Assembly: GCF_050943825.1 (NCBI RefSeq)
Contig: NZ_JBMNPX010000001.1
Coordinates: 186,001 to 250,000 of the forward strand
Length of the DNA: 64,000 nucleotides
From: Pseudoflavonifractor sp050943825
GTDB taxonomy: Bacteria > Bacillota > Clostridia > Oscillospirales > Oscillospiraceae
Direction: 5' to 3'
The position numbers and the translations under genes are program-made. Shown here in pieces: positions 50,469-59,542 of this stretch; within the stretch, counting starts at the first letter, position 1, and every line of letters starts with the position of its first letter. The notes under the pieces are model-generated. The model made no database searches, had not been told where the DNA came from, and saw only the letters and a program-made list of their open reading frames with translations.

Positions 50469-51632
50469 TCAGAATTCCTGAGGCTCGTATCCGATGTACT
50501 TCTCCATCAGGTCCAGCGGAACCCGGGTACCCTGAGCTTCGCCAATCTTGTGGAAACCGTAACGCTTATAAAACCGCTGGGCCACATGGTTGTCCGGTGC
50601 GCAACGCAGCCGCAATTTATCCCGGCCCAGGGGGCGGTACATCGACACCGCCTCCCCCAGCAGCTGGACGCCCAGCCCCTGCTTGCGGTGGTCAGGCAGC
50701 ATGTAGCAGAATGGGATGTACCCCACCCCCTGTTCCTTGTCCCGCTCCGTGGCCATCTGGATGATGCCCGCCATCTCGTCCCCCAGGTAGGCGGCGGTCA
50801 CCGCCCGGCTGTCATGCCGGCACTGCTCCAGCGCCTCCCGGACAAAGCCGTCCCCATCAAAGTGGGTCAGAGAGCCATGGATATTGACCCAAGCCTCCTT
50901 GCGTGCCTGGTAGTAGATCTCACTGTCGTGCTCCATATCCAGGGGAGCAAACCACAGATTGGGCTCGGCGGCGTTGCCATCCCGGTGGCGCCACCAGGTC
51001 TGGTGAGCCAGGGTGGAGATCTCCTCGGTCAGATGGCTGTTGTCGTTCTCAAACACCAGCTTGGCCTTTCCGTCCTCTACCTCTACATATGTGACAGCGG
51101 TATTATCCGCGTGGCCCAAAGTGCGGATCTCTCTGGGGTCCATGCCCCGGATGATGCCCTGGAGCTGACGGATGACCGTGCCGTGGGAGAACACCGCCAC
51201 AGTCTGGCCCGGATGAGCCTTGGCGATGTCCATTACCGCGCTGTACATACGTCCGCCCGCCTGGGCGAAGCTCTCCCCGCCCGGCGCCTGGAACTCAGGG
51301 GACGCGGTGCTGAACTGTCTCATCCGTACACCATCCCGGCGCAGGATCTCACCCCAGGGCCGATCCTCCCAGTCCCCCAGATTGATCTCCCGCAGTGCCG
51401 GAAGGATATGCAGCTCCAAGCCGTGGGTCTCATAGATAGACCGGGCGGTGGTCATGGTGCGGAACAGGTCGCTGGAGTACACCGCATCAATATGGACCTG
51501 GGCAAAGCGGTGGGACAGGGCGGCAATCTGCCGGTAGCCTCGCTGGGTGATGAGGCTGTTATACCAGCCGTGGGCACGGCGGTACAGATTGCCCTCCGCC
51601 TCCGCATGGCGGACAATATAAATTCGGGTCAT
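50469..51632 (-). CDS. Fusion of histidine phosphatase and GNAT acetyltransferase
   Basis: This 387-residue protein joins two enzymes. Residues 1 to about 205 form a histidine phosphatase: RHAEAEGN is the phosphohistidine loop (H9), and FSHGTVIR holds the second catalytic His. Residues from about 215 to the end form a GNAT acetyltransferase: YMLPDHRKQGLGVQLLGEAV contains the acetyl-CoA loop (R-K-Q-G-L-G), and APDNHVAQRFYKRYGFHKIG is the usual last strand. I know no assigned pathway for this pair. AGGAGTGG lies before the ATG. It follows pyrD by 31 bases on the same strand and may be the last gene of the pyrimidine operon. Confidence 0.85.
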   Translation of the reverse strand: MTRIYIVRHAEAEGNLYRRAHGWYNSLITQRGYRQIAALSHRFAQVHIDAVYSSDLFRTMTTARSIYETHGLELHILPALREINLGDWEDRPWGEILRRDGVRMRQFSTASPEFQAPGGESFAQAGGRMYSAVMDIAKAHPGQTVAVFSHGTVIRQLQGIIRGMDPREIRTLGHADNTAVTYVEVEDGKAKLVFENDNSHLTEEISTLAHQTWWRHRDGNAAEPNLWFAPLDMEHDSEIYYQARKEAWVNIHGSLTHFDGDGFVREALEQCRHDSRAVTAAYLGDEMAGIIQMATERDKEQGVGYIPFCYMLPDHRKQGLGVQLLGEAVSMYRPLGRDKLRLRCAPDNHVAQRFYKRYGFHKIGEAQGTRVPLDLMEKYIGYEPQEF

Positions 51633-51663
51633 GGGACCACTCCTGTTTTCTGGATTGGACGCT

Positions 51664-52686
51664 TTACCAGGGCCGCACGGCTCCGGTCAGCTGGGAGACT
51701 TGGCTCAGGCCCTGCTCCGCGGCAATCTTAGCCAGCTCATCCACGGTCTTGACCGGCGCGTAGGGGTCGGCAAAGCAGGCCGCGCCCACGGACACCGCCG
51801 TGGCGCCCGCCAGCATCATCTCCGCCGCGTCCCGGCCGTTGGACACGCCGCCCATGCCCAGCACGGGCACCTTCACGGCGTTTGCCACCTCCCAGACCAT
51901 GCGCACCGCCACCGGGAACACCGCCGGGCCGGACAGGCCGCCGGTATTCATCTTCAGGATGGGACGTCTGGTCTTCAGGTCAATCCGCATGCCCCGGATG
52001 GTGTTGATGAGGGAGATGACGTCAGCACCCGCCCCCTCCACCGCACGGGCAATCTCGGTGATATCGGTCACGTTGGGGGACAGCTTCACCATCACGGGAA
52101 CAGTGGAATGCTTCTTGGCCACCTCGGTCACCTCAGCGGCCAGCTCAGGCCGGGTGCCGTAGGCCAGGCCGCCCGCCTTCACGTTGGGGCAGGAGATGTT
52201 GACCTCAATCATATCCACGCCGGCGGCGGACAGCTTCTCGCACATTACTCCATAATCCTCGGGGGTGTTGCCCGAGATATTGGCGATGATGCGGATGTCG
52301 ATGTCCTTAAGCCGGGGCAGCTCATGTTCAATGAAGGCGTCCACGCCAGGGTTCTGCAGGCCCACGGAGTTGAGCATGCCCATAGGGGTCTCGGCAATGC
52401 GGGGGGCAGGATTGCCCTCCCGGCGGGCGGGAGTCAGGCCCTTGACGCAGATGCCGCCCAGGCGGCTGATGTCATACAGCTTGCCGTACTCCCGGCCGAA
52501 GCCAAAGGTGCCGGAGGCCACCACGATGGGGTTCTTCATGGTCATGCCCGCCAGGGTCACCGACATGTCCAGCCCGTCAATGGGCTGGGCAGGGGTCCAG
52601 GGGGCGTCTGTCTCCGGCTGCTTTGCCGGACACTGGTCGGCGAACTGCTCCGCCTGGGGCAGCCAGGTGCGGTTATACTCAGGCAT
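51664..52686 (-). CDS. pyrD: Dihydroorotate dehydrogenase B, catalytic subunit PyrD
   Basis: This 340-residue flavoenzyme oxidises dihydroorotate to orotate. The FMN and substrate motifs are intact: SGTFGFGREY, EVNISCPNVK with the catalytic cysteine loop, NTIRGMRID and MGGVSNGRDAAEMM. An N-terminal extension of about 40 residues precedes the core (LDMSVTLAGMTMKNP); it is retained because GAGGAGG lies directly before ATG 52686. The adjacent PyrK passes electrons to NAD. The start overlaps pyrK by eight bases. Confidence 0.95.
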   Translation of the reverse strand: MPEYNRTWLPQAEQFADQCPAKQPETDAPWTPAQPIDGLDMSVTLAGMTMKNPIVVASGTFGFGREYGKLYDISRLGGICVKGLTPARREGNPAPRIAETPMGMLNSVGLQNPGVDAFIEHELPRLKDIDIRIIANISGNTPEDYGVMCEKLSAAGVDMIEVNISCPNVKAGGLAYGTRPELAAEVTEVAKKHSTVPVMVKLSPNVTDITEIARAVEGAGADVISLINTIRGMRIDLKTRRPILKMNTGGLSGPAVFPVAVRMVWEVANAVKVPVLGMGGVSNGRDAAEMMLAGATAVSVGAACFADPYAPVKTVDELAKIAAEQGLSQVSQLTGAVRPW

Positions 52687-53458
52687 TCCAGTCCACCTCC
52701 TCAGCGGCGAAAATGGGGCCGTCCTTGCAGACGTGCTTCATGGTTCCGTCGGCCATGGGGGTGGCGCAGCCCAGGCAGGCGCCCACGCCGCAGGCCATCC
52801 GCTCCTCCATGGACACCTGACAGGGCACACCGAACTCCTTGGCCACGTTCCAGACAGAGCGCAGCATCAGCTTGGGGCCACAGGCCAGAACGGCTGTAAA
52901 GTTTTTATCCTTCTCAAGCACCTGACGGACCAGGGCATCCACAAAACCGTGGTGGCCCATGGTGCCGTCGTCGGTTGCCACCAGCACCTGGTCGCACTCC
53001 TGCTTGAACTGGTCCAGCAGGATGGCCCGCTGGGCGGTACGGAAGCCCACGATGGCGGTGGAGCGGCCCATGGTGTACTGGGCACAGCCCCGCATGGGGG
53101 GCACACCGATTCCGCCGCCCACCAACAGATAACGTCCCTCCGGCTTCATAGTAAAGCCGTTGCCCAGGAAGCCCAGCACGTCCAGATACTCCCCGCACTC
53201 ACGCTGGGCCAGCCAATCGGTGCCGGTGCCACGCCGCTCAAAGACAATGGCGATGGTATCCTCCGGCTCGCCCTCCATGCAGGAGCACACCGAGATGGGC
53301 CGCCGGAGGAAGCTGCCCTCGCCGCACTTGATGTGCACGAACTGGCCGGGGCCCTTGCAGGTATCCCGCACCATGGAGCCCGCCTCCAGCACCATATAGA
53401 CCGTGTCCGGGTTGAGCCAGACCCTCTGGACAATTTTACATTTTGTCTCTACCTTCAT
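52679..53458 (-). CDS. pyrK: Dihydroorotate dehydrogenase electron transfer subunit PyrK
   Basis: This 259-residue FAD and iron-sulfur protein links PyrD to NAD+. It has FAD-binding RRPISVC near residues 52-58, NAD loop LLVGGGIGVPPM, and the [2Fe-2S] cysteines CGVGACLGC...HVC (C-X4-C-X2-C-Xn-C) near residues 221-245. I start at ATG 53458 (12 bases after pyrF ends); a longer in-frame ATG at 53578 lies in the pyrF gene. GAGGTGG precedes it. Confidence 0.95.
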   Translation of the reverse strand: MKVETKCKIVQRVWLNPDTVYMVLEAGSMVRDTCKGPGQFVHIKCGEGSFLRRPISVCSCMEGEPEDTIAIVFERRGTGTDWLAQRECGEYLDVLGFLGNGFTMKPEGRYLLVGGGIGVPPMRGCAQYTMGRSTAIVGFRTAQRAILLDQFKQECDQVLVATDDGTMGHHGFVDALVRQVLEKDKNFTAVLACGPKLMLRSVWNVAKEFGVPCQVSMEERMACGVGACLGCATPMADGTMKHVCKDGPIFAAEEVDWNA

Positions 53459-53469
53459 GGACAGCCACC

Positions 53470-54393
53470 TCAGTCCATCTTCACATAGGCGCCGATGGCG
53501 TCCCGCATGGCCACAGCGGCGGCCCGGGCGGCGTCCTGGAAGTCGTGTCCGTCGCCGCCGGTCTTCTGCCAGGCGCACATGATGGACCGGGAGGCGTTGA
53601 TAATGGCGCCGCGGCCCTTGGGGCCAAAGGCGTACTGCACATCCTCGGCGGTGCCGCCCTGAGCGCCGTAGCCGGGCACCAGGAAGAAGCTGTGAGGCAT
53701 CCGGGCGCGCAGGTCCTCCATCTCGTGAGGCCAGGTAGCGCCGATGACTGCGCCTACGGAAGTGTAGCCGTACTTGCCCTCCAGGCCCTTGCCCAGGTTC
53801 TCCACTATCTCGCCCATGCGCTGGTAAACCAGGCTGTCGCCGGCGGTGACATTCTGCAGTTCGCCGGAGCCGGGATTGGAGGTCTTGATCAGCACGAACA
53901 TGCTCTTGTCATTGGCCTTGCAGGCATCTAGGAAGGGCTTGAGGGTATCGGAGCCCATGTAGGCGTTGAGGGTGACGCAGTCAGCATCAAAGACCTTGTA
54001 GGTCTCCTCCCCCACCTTGGTGCCGGACAGCCAGCCGTCGGCATACGCCTGGGCGGTGGAGCCGATGTCGCCACGCTTGATGTCTGCGATGACATAGAGG
54101 CCCTTCTCGTGGGCGTAGTCAATGGTACGCTCCATAACCTCCATGCCGCGCCAGCCAAGCCGCTCGTAGTAGGCGGACTGAGGCTTCACGGCGGGCACCA
54201 GATCGCACAGAGCGTCAATCAGGCCCCGGTTGAACTGCCACACAGCCTCGGCGGCGCCAGCCAGACCGGTGCCGTAGTCCCGATAGGCAGCCTCCAGAAT
54301 GTGGGGGGGAATCTGCTCCGGCTTGGGGTCCAGACCAGCCACAGTGGGGTTGTGCTTCTCCAGAATCTTCTCCTGCAAAACGTCAAAAGACAT
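53470..54393 (-). CDS. pyrF: Orotidine 5'-phosphate decarboxylase PyrF (type 2)
   Basis: This 307-residue enzyme makes UMP from OMP. It belongs to the longer type-2 group: start MSFDVLQEKILEKHNPTVAGLDPKPEQIP, catalytic DIKRGDIGSTAQAYADGW (the DIKR-D charged array) and PGYGAQGGTAEDV near the C-terminus. I start at ATG 54393, preceded by AGGAGGAAACAAC; an ATG at 54426 has no such site. It follows pyrC by 41 bases. Confidence 0.96.
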   Translation of the reverse strand: MSFDVLQEKILEKHNPTVAGLDPKPEQIPPHILEAAYRDYGTGLAGAAEAVWQFNRGLIDALCDLVPAVKPQSAYYERLGWRGMEVMERTIDYAHEKGLYVIADIKRGDIGSTAQAYADGWLSGTKVGEETYKVFDADCVTLNAYMGSDTLKPFLDACKANDKSMFVLIKTSNPGSGELQNVTAGDSLVYQRMGEIVENLGKGLEGKYGYTSVGAVIGATWPHEMEDLRARMPHSFFLVPGYGAQGGTAEDVQYAFGPKGRGAIINASRSIMCAWQKTGGDGHDFQDAARAAAVAMRDAIGAYVKMD

Positions 54394-54434
54394 GTTGTTT
54401 CCTCCTGCTCTCTCTAAATCTCTCAAACCTGCCC

Positions 54435-55718
54435 TCAGGGCTGGTCCTGATATACAATCTTACCGCCAACCACGGTATATTTGACTTTTCCCTGCAGTTC
54501 CATGCCGGCGAAGGGAGTGTTGCGGCCCTTGGAGTAGAACTTCTCCGGGTCCACCGTCCACTTCTCCTCCGGGTCGAAAATCACCAGGTCGCCGTCTCCG
54601 CCGATAGCCAGACGACCTTTGTGGGGAATGCGCAGAATACAGGCCGGGTTCATGGTCATCTTCCGCAGAATATCGGACAGGCTCATCTCTCCGGTGTGGT
54701 ACAGCGCCGTCAGCGTGACGCCCAGAGCGGTCTCCAGTCCCACCATGCCGCTGGGGGCCTCAGTGAGGGGTCTGGCCTTCTCCTCCGCCGAGTGGGGGGC
54801 GTGGTCGGTGGCGATGGCATCGATGGTGCCGTCCTTCAGGCCCTCGATGATACCCTCCACATCCGCCCTGGTACGCAGAGGCGGGTTGACCCGGGCCATG
54901 GTGCCTTTGTCCAGTATTTCATCCTCTGTCAGGCTGAAATACTGGGGACAGGTTTCACAGGTAATCTGCACGCCCTTGCGCTTGTAGCGCCGGACAATGG
55001 CCACCGATTTGGCTGTGGAGATATGGCAGATATGGACTGCTGCTCCGGTCTCCTCGGCCAGCATGGCGTCCCGCATGACTTGCAGCTCCTCGGCGATGGC
55101 GGGCCGTCCGTCCAGCCGCAGCTGGCGGGAAATACGGCCCTCATTCACCGCACGGTTGCCCACCATGTCCGCGTCCTCGCAGTGGGAGAGAACGGTCAGA
55201 TTGTGCCGGTGTGCCAGAATCAGGGCATCCCGTAGCAGGTTGGCATTCTGGACCGGTACACCGTCATCCGACAGCGCCACAACCCCCGCCTCCCGGAGGG
55301 CAGCCGCGTCGGTCAGTTCCTGGCCCTTCTGCCCCTTGGACACTGCGCCGATGGGGTACACCCGTACCAGTCCGGCCTCCTCCGCCTTCTGACGGATAAA
55401 GGCTACCTGCTCCGGGCTGTCGGTGACGGGGCGGGTATTGGCCATGGGGGCGATACCCGTGAATCCGCCGGCCGCCGCCGCCCGGCAGCCTGTCTCAATA
55501 GTCTCCTTGTACTCAAAGCCCGGCTCCCGCAGGTGGACGTGCATGTCGATAAAACCGGCACACACCACCATCCCCCGGGCATCAATCACCTGGGCGTCCG
55601 GCTCACGGATGTCACTGCCGATGACGGCGATCTTTCCGTCCTCAATCAATACGTCCATCACTCCGCCGATACCCCCTACGGGGTCAACCAGCTTTCCCTG
55701 GCGGATCAGCAGCTTCAA
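54435..55718 (-). CDS. pyrC: Dihydroorotase PyrC (class I)
   Basis: This 427-residue zinc enzyme cyclises carbamoyl aspartate to dihydroorotate. HVHLREPG gives the first HxH pair near residue 60, LSDDGVPV the bridging-aspartate loop (class I PyrCs use Asp instead of carboxylated lysine), SHCED and ICHIST the next histidines, and ATDHAPHSAEEK the catalytic aspartate. Length is normal for class I. It is the first gene of the pyrCFKD operon and lies behind a leader with a terminator. Confidence 0.96.
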   Translation of the reverse strand: MKLLIRQGKLVDPVGGIGGVMDVLIEDGKIAVIGSDIREPDAQVIDARGMVVCAGFIDMHVHLREPGFEYKETIETGCRAAAAGGFTGIAPMANTRPVTDSPEQVAFIRQKAEEAGLVRVYPIGAVSKGQKGQELTDAAALREAGVVALSDDGVPVQNANLLRDALILAHRHNLTVLSHCEDADMVGNRAVNEGRISRQLRLDGRPAIAEELQVMRDAMLAEETGAAVHICHISTAKSVAIVRRYKRKGVQITCETCPQYFSLTEDEILDKGTMARVNPPLRTRADVEGIIEGLKDGTIDAIATDHAPHSAEEKARPLTEAPSGMVGLETALGVTLTALYHTGEMSLSDILRKMTMNPACILRIPHKGRLAIGGDGDLVIFDPEEKWTVDPEKFYSKGRNTPFAGMELQGKVKYTVVGGKIVYQDQP

Positions 55719-55768
55719 AATACCACTCCTTTCCGCATCGGGCGGATTATCTCCCGCCTGTGCGCACC

Positions 55769-55917
55769 AAAAAAGGGACCAGGTTTTCCCCGCCCCTTTG
55801 CCTTACGAACCTATCTGCTTCCGGTCAATCCGATAACCGGGGCAAGCGTGTCTCTTCGTATTTCCGTTTCCAGTTTTGCTGCCCTCTGGCGGCAGCTGCC
55901 CGGACAGAGATATTATA
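55769..55917 (-). promoter_or_regulatory. Pyrimidine operon promoter and candidate PyrR attenuator
   Basis: On the minus strand an extended -10, TGCTATAAT, ends at 55912. The leader contains CAGATAGGTT (55808-55817), nine of ten bases equal to the PyrR-binding consensus CAGAGAGGTT, and then a terminator AAAGGGGCGGGG...CCTGGTCCCTTTTTT (55769-55799). The layout fits PyrR/UMP-controlled attenuation of pyrCFKD. The PyrR loop match is short, so this is moderate evidence only. Confidence 0.5.
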
Positions 55918-56000
55918 GCATTAAATCACATTATTTAGCAACGCATTTTTCTGTTTTTCCGGGGATAATAAATGCGGACCAGAAAAGGAGGCATAAAGCG

Positions 56001-56171
56001 ATGACAAAGCACCAGTTTATTACCGGTATGGGCATGGGATTGGCGGCCGGCGCCGCCCTGGGCATGGCTATGTCGGGCACCAGAAAGCGGGAAATCAAGC
56101 GCGCCGCCGACAAGGCCATTAAGGCCGTGGGCGAAGTCGTGGAAAATCTCTCGGATACTATGGGAATGTAA
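56001..56171 (+). CDS. Small YtxH-like protein, 56 residues
   Basis: This short protein has a small-residue hydrophobic N-terminus (FITGMGMGLAAGAALGMAMSG, a probable membrane segment) and a charged helical tail (RKREIKRAADKAIKAVGEVVENLSD). The pattern resembles the YtxH-type small stress proteins of Firmicutes, but the length is half of usual, so this is a weak assignment. AAAAGGAGG sits 10 bases before ATG 56001 and a terminator follows directly, which supports a real gene. Confidence 0.7.
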   Translation: MTKHQFITGMGMGLAAGAALGMAMSGTRKREIKRAADKAIKAVGEVVENLSDTMGM

Positions 56172-56180
56172 AACACATGC

Positions 56181-56222
56181 AAGAGCCCCGGCCAGCACTT
56201 TTGGGTCGGGGCTTCCTTTATA
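56181..56222 (+). terminator. Terminator after the 56-residue gene
   Basis: AGCCCCGG-CC pairs with GG-GTCGGGGCT around a nine-base loop, then a T-rich tail. Confidence 0.75.
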
Positions 56223-56226
56223 ATAA

Positions 56227-56268
56227 TAGTAAAAGCCCCCTGCCCGTTTATACGGACAAGGGGCTTTG
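56227..56268 (-). terminator. Terminator after the BCCT transporter gene
   Basis: AAAGCCCC and GGGGCTTT form the base of a stem with CCGT/ACGG above; TTTTACTATT follows on the minus strand. Confidence 0.8.
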
Positions 56269-56278
56269 GGGCTCATTT

Positions 56279-57844
56279 TCAGCTGCCGGAACAGCTTTCA
56301 TCCCGCTCCTGCTTTCTGGTATCAAAGAAAATCATCTTAACAACAGAAATAATCTGGAGCACAATAAAAATGGAGAGCACGCATCCGATGGCCACCACCA
56401 TGTAGCGGACGCCGTCATTTCCCTTGCTTCCAGAGGCATAGGCCATCAGCAGGAAGGACAGCAGGCCGATAACCAGGCCCCAGATGATTTTGATGCGGGC
56501 AGGCGCCTCATCGCCGATCCGCTTCCCTCTCATGCACAGTGCGGAGATAACAGTAATGCTGTTGTCCGCACTGGTGGAGAAGGAAATCAGCATGACGAAA
56601 AGCATGATGGGAATCAGCAGCTGGCTGAGGGGTAGCTGCTGGAGGAACTGCCAGATTCCGGCGTAGGTGCCGTTCTGGCTGATGACAGCCGCCAGATCCA
56701 CCACACCGTTGATCTGCCAATTGATGGCGCAGCCGCCGAAGATGCCGAACCAGACAATGGCGAACAGGCTGGGCATGATCCAGTTGACAAACAGCACCTC
56801 CCGGATGGTACGCCCGTAGGTGAGCTGAGCCAGGAAAACGCCGGTTACCGGCGCAAACGCCATCCAGAAGATCCAGTTGTAGATGGTCCACCACTTGACC
56901 AGATTGGGACCGCCTACGGTTCCCGTATCAAAGGCCCAGAGCGGAAGGTTCTGCAGCCAGTAGCCGATGGACGATGTGGTGGTATTGAGAATAAACACCA
57001 GCGAACCGCCCAGCAGCACCACAATCACCAGCATGAGCATATAGAAGCGGAAATTCAGCCGTGCGAAGAACTTAATTCCCTTGTCCACGCCGCTGAGCGA
57101 GGAGAGCAGATAGAGCGCTGTCGTGACCAGCATAATGAGGAACATCAGGTACGGTGTGGTCTGTACATTGTACACGCTGCTCAGGCAGGTGGTGGCCAGG
57201 CCGATGAAGGTGCCCAGCGTCCCCACGATGGCCAGTGCCAGCGCCAGAACTGCCACCACGTCAATCACAGCCGAGATGGCCGGCTTGGTGGCTCTGTCGC
57301 CGAAGAGGGGCGTCAGTGTGCTGGAAATGGTGACCGGCTTCTTTTTGTTGAAGCAGACATAGGCAATGCTGATGCCGCAGACCCCGTAAAAGGCGTAGGG
57401 AAAGAAGGTCCACTCGTGGAGCGAGCGTCCCATAGCGAAGAGCACTGCCTCTGTGGAGCCCGGTTCAATTCCATACCCCTCCAGCTCTCCCCACACGCTC
57501 TGGAGAAAGGTGATGGGCTGGGCGATGCCGGAGGAGACAATGCTGGCGCCAATGCCGCCGGTCAGGGACATGGCAAACCAGGTCCAAAAGCCGTATTTGG
57601 GCTTGGCGTTTTCGCCGCCAATCCGGATGGAACCTTTGGAGGACACCATCAGTACACAGCAGATCACAAACAGCGCCAGCATAATCAGCTGGTACAGCCA
57701 GCTCATATTGGCGTACGCCCATTCGAAGGCGGACTGAAAGCAGTTGATGAGAAGCTGATTGTTGACGAGTCCCACAATGCCGGCTCCGAGGACAACTGCA
57801 AACGCCGGGAAGAACACGGATTTTCTGAGGGAGTGCTTGTTCAT
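56279..57844 (-). CDS. BCCT-family transporter (betaine/carnitine/choline type)
   Basis: This 521-residue protein has 12 helices and the BCCT signature: GGIGASIVSSGIAQPITFL in the glycine-rich helix-3 stretch and, in helix 8, the aromatic box WWTIYNWIFWMAFAPVTGVFLAQLTYGRTIREVL. The W-W-x-x-Y-x-W pattern is that of quaternary ammonium compound carriers (betaine, carnitine, choline, butyrobetaine). The substrate is not fixed, and Met/His variation of the box makes antiporters possible. I place the start at ATG 57844; TTG 57856 and GTG 57853 are in frame and cannot be excluded, as no clear ribosome binding site decides. Confidence 0.9.
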   Translation of the reverse strand: MNKHSLRKSVFFPAFAVVLGAGIVGLVNNQLLINCFQSAFEWAYANMSWLYQLIMLALFVICCVLMVSSKGSIRIGGENAKPKYGFWTWFAMSLTGGIGASIVSSGIAQPITFLQSVWGELEGYGIEPGSTEAVLFAMGRSLHEWTFFPYAFYGVCGISIAYVCFNKKKPVTISSTLTPLFGDRATKPAISAVIDVVAVLALALAIVGTLGTFIGLATTCLSSVYNVQTTPYLMFLIMLVTTALYLLSSLSGVDKGIKFFARLNFRFYMLMLVIVVLLGGSLVFILNTTTSSIGYWLQNLPLWAFDTGTVGGPNLVKWWTIYNWIFWMAFAPVTGVFLAQLTYGRTIREVLFVNWIMPSLFAIVWFGIFGGCAINWQINGVVDLAAVISQNGTYAGIWQFLQQLPLSQLLIPIMLFVMLISFSTSADNSITVISALCMRGKRIGDEAPARIKIIWGLVIGLLSFLLMAYASGSKGNDGVRYMVVAIGCVLSIFIVLQIISVVKMIFFDTRKQERDESCSGS

Positions 57845-57881
57845 AGAGTTCACCAAATCTTTCCCATTTCCTTAGACAGGC

Positions 57882-59354
57882 TTACTTTGCATAGAAATCG
57901 TGGACGTGCGCCAGCAGAACAGAGTTGTCCCGCTTGCCGTCATCTGCGGCGCGAAGCTGTCTGATGACATCACAAATCTGTTTTTCGGCCTGGGCCTCCT
58001 TATTGCGGAAGGTCTCGCTCTTTTCCCAGGTCTGCACGCCGTTGACAAAGGTCAGCTCCACGCTGTCACGGGTGGCACGCTGGACCAGAATGGCCAGGGG
58101 ATCCAGTCCGGGGTCGGTGTAGGGGCTGAAGATTTTGTTCAGGCTGACGCAGACGAAATCCGCGTTGGCACCCTCCCGGATTACGCCGGGCGAGAGCTGA
58201 CTGGCGGCAACGCTGGCGCCGCCGGAGGTGGCCATCTTCAGCACGTCCAGATAGGGGACGTTGCCGTCCACACCGTTATGACGGTTGTTCAGCCAGGCCA
58301 CCCGGATTTCCCGCAGGTAGTCCTGGTCGTCGTCAAAGGCGCAGCCGTCCAGGCCGATACCGCAGTGCAGCCCCAGCTGAGCTGCCCGGCGCATATTGAA
58401 GGTACCACTGCGCAGGCGCAGGTTGGAGGAGGGGTTGGTCACCAGCCGGGCACCGGAGGCGGCAATGAGCTGAAGGTCCTCTTCATCCAGCCAGACCGCA
58501 TGGGCAAAGGACACCCAGGACCCCAGGAAACCAATGTCCTGATAGTGCTTGATGAAGCTCTTCCCCCAGGTTCTCTGGGCGTACTCCGCCTGATACTGGG
58601 TCTCCAGCAGATGGAGGTGGATATTCATCCCATGGGCCAGGGCATACTCCTTCATGCGCAGCAGTGCGCCATCACTGCACCACTGACCGCCGTTGGGATG
58701 GAGCTGAATCTCCACCCAGCCCTGGGCAATCTCTTCCTTCAGCCCGTCCCGGATGGCCTCCACCAGCTCCAGGTACTGATCCATGGTCATAATCTGGTCA
58801 CGGATACCTGCGGCAAAGCTGGTGCGCAGAGGCTCGGGCAGAGAGGCAATGAACTGGTCACGGTTGTAATAGATGCGCTTGTTCTGATCCAGGTACAGCG
58901 GGCAGAGGATGCTGCGGACGCCCGCATCCTTGTAGCCTCTGGCAGTGGCGATCATCTCGTCCTTGATTTTGGAGAAATCGTTGGGATTGTGGCTGTGGAG
59001 CACGGTGCCCACACCACAGGATGCCAGGCGGATGCCGTCATAGTAGCAGGCCGTATAGTGAGGAATGGCAGGCAGCTTGTTGAGGTCCTGAAGCCACATC
59101 TCCAGCGCCTGGTCCGGCGCGCCGAAGGAGACGGGAGACATGCCCCGGCCGTGGTCATGGGCATCCACAAAGGCGGGCAGCATGAGCCAGTCCTCATTCT
59201 CCATGAGCTGGGCACTGGGCGCCTCCGCCGTCAGCTGCTCCTTTCCTCCGATTTTCGCAACCACACCGTCCCGGATCAGGACAGCCTGGTGCTCAGCAAC
59301 CGCGGCGGCACTTCCGTCCCACAGGTACTTTGGAACAACAATGAATTCTTTCAT
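57882..59354 (-). CDS. Amidohydrolase of the cytosine deaminase/atrazine hydrolase type
   Basis: This 490-residue metal-dependent hydrolase has DAHDHGRGM near residues 66-74 (the HxH-like DHxH variant), HLHLLETQYQAEYA near 227, WVSFAHAVWLDEEDLQLIA near 258, and GIGLDGCAFDDDQDYLREI near 320 with the late Asp ligand. That set matches the cytosine deaminase/TrzA-like branch, which removes amino or other groups from ring compounds. The start at ATG 59354 follows GGAAGGAC; a longer reading frame extends to 59513 but lacks a ribosome binding site. It lies between SDR and BCCT genes in one operon. Confidence 0.85.
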   Translation of the reverse strand: MKEFIVVPKYLWDGSAAAVAEHQAVLIRDGVVAKIGGKEQLTAEAPSAQLMENEDWLMLPAFVDAHDHGRGMSPVSFGAPDQALEMWLQDLNKLPAIPHYTACYYDGIRLASCGVGTVLHSHNPNDFSKIKDEMIATARGYKDAGVRSILCPLYLDQNKRIYYNRDQFIASLPEPLRTSFAAGIRDQIMTMDQYLELVEAIRDGLKEEIAQGWVEIQLHPNGGQWCSDGALLRMKEYALAHGMNIHLHLLETQYQAEYAQRTWGKSFIKHYQDIGFLGSWVSFAHAVWLDEEDLQLIAASGARLVTNPSSNLRLRSGTFNMRRAAQLGLHCGIGLDGCAFDDDQDYLREIRVAWLNNRHNGVDGNVPYLDVLKMATSGGASVAASQLSPGVIREGANADFVCVSLNKIFSPYTDPGLDPLAILVQRATRDSVELTFVNGVQTWEKSETFRNKEAQAEKQICDVIRQLRAADDGKRDNSVLLAHVHDFYAK

Positions 59355-59460
59355 GACTTTGTCCTTCCCTTCCGTTTTGATGTTTTGAAAACGGTATTGA
59401 AAGCCGCGTCTGTGCGCTGGGGTTGCCCGGCAGAAGTATGGCCTGCTCCGTACAGAGAAG

Positions 59461-59487
59461 GAACGGCGGGAGTCTCCCCCGCCGTTC
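59461..59487 (-). other. Hairpin between the SDR and amidohydrolase genes
   Basis: GAACGGCGGG pairs with CCCGCCGTTC around a seven-base loop. It lies inside the probable operon and lacks a T-run, so mRNA processing or partial attenuation is more likely than full termination. Confidence 0.5.
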
Positions 59488-59542
59488 TCTCCGTTCTCTT
59501 TGCCTGTACACACCCTGCCGGGCTGGAACGCACTCCGGTGTC

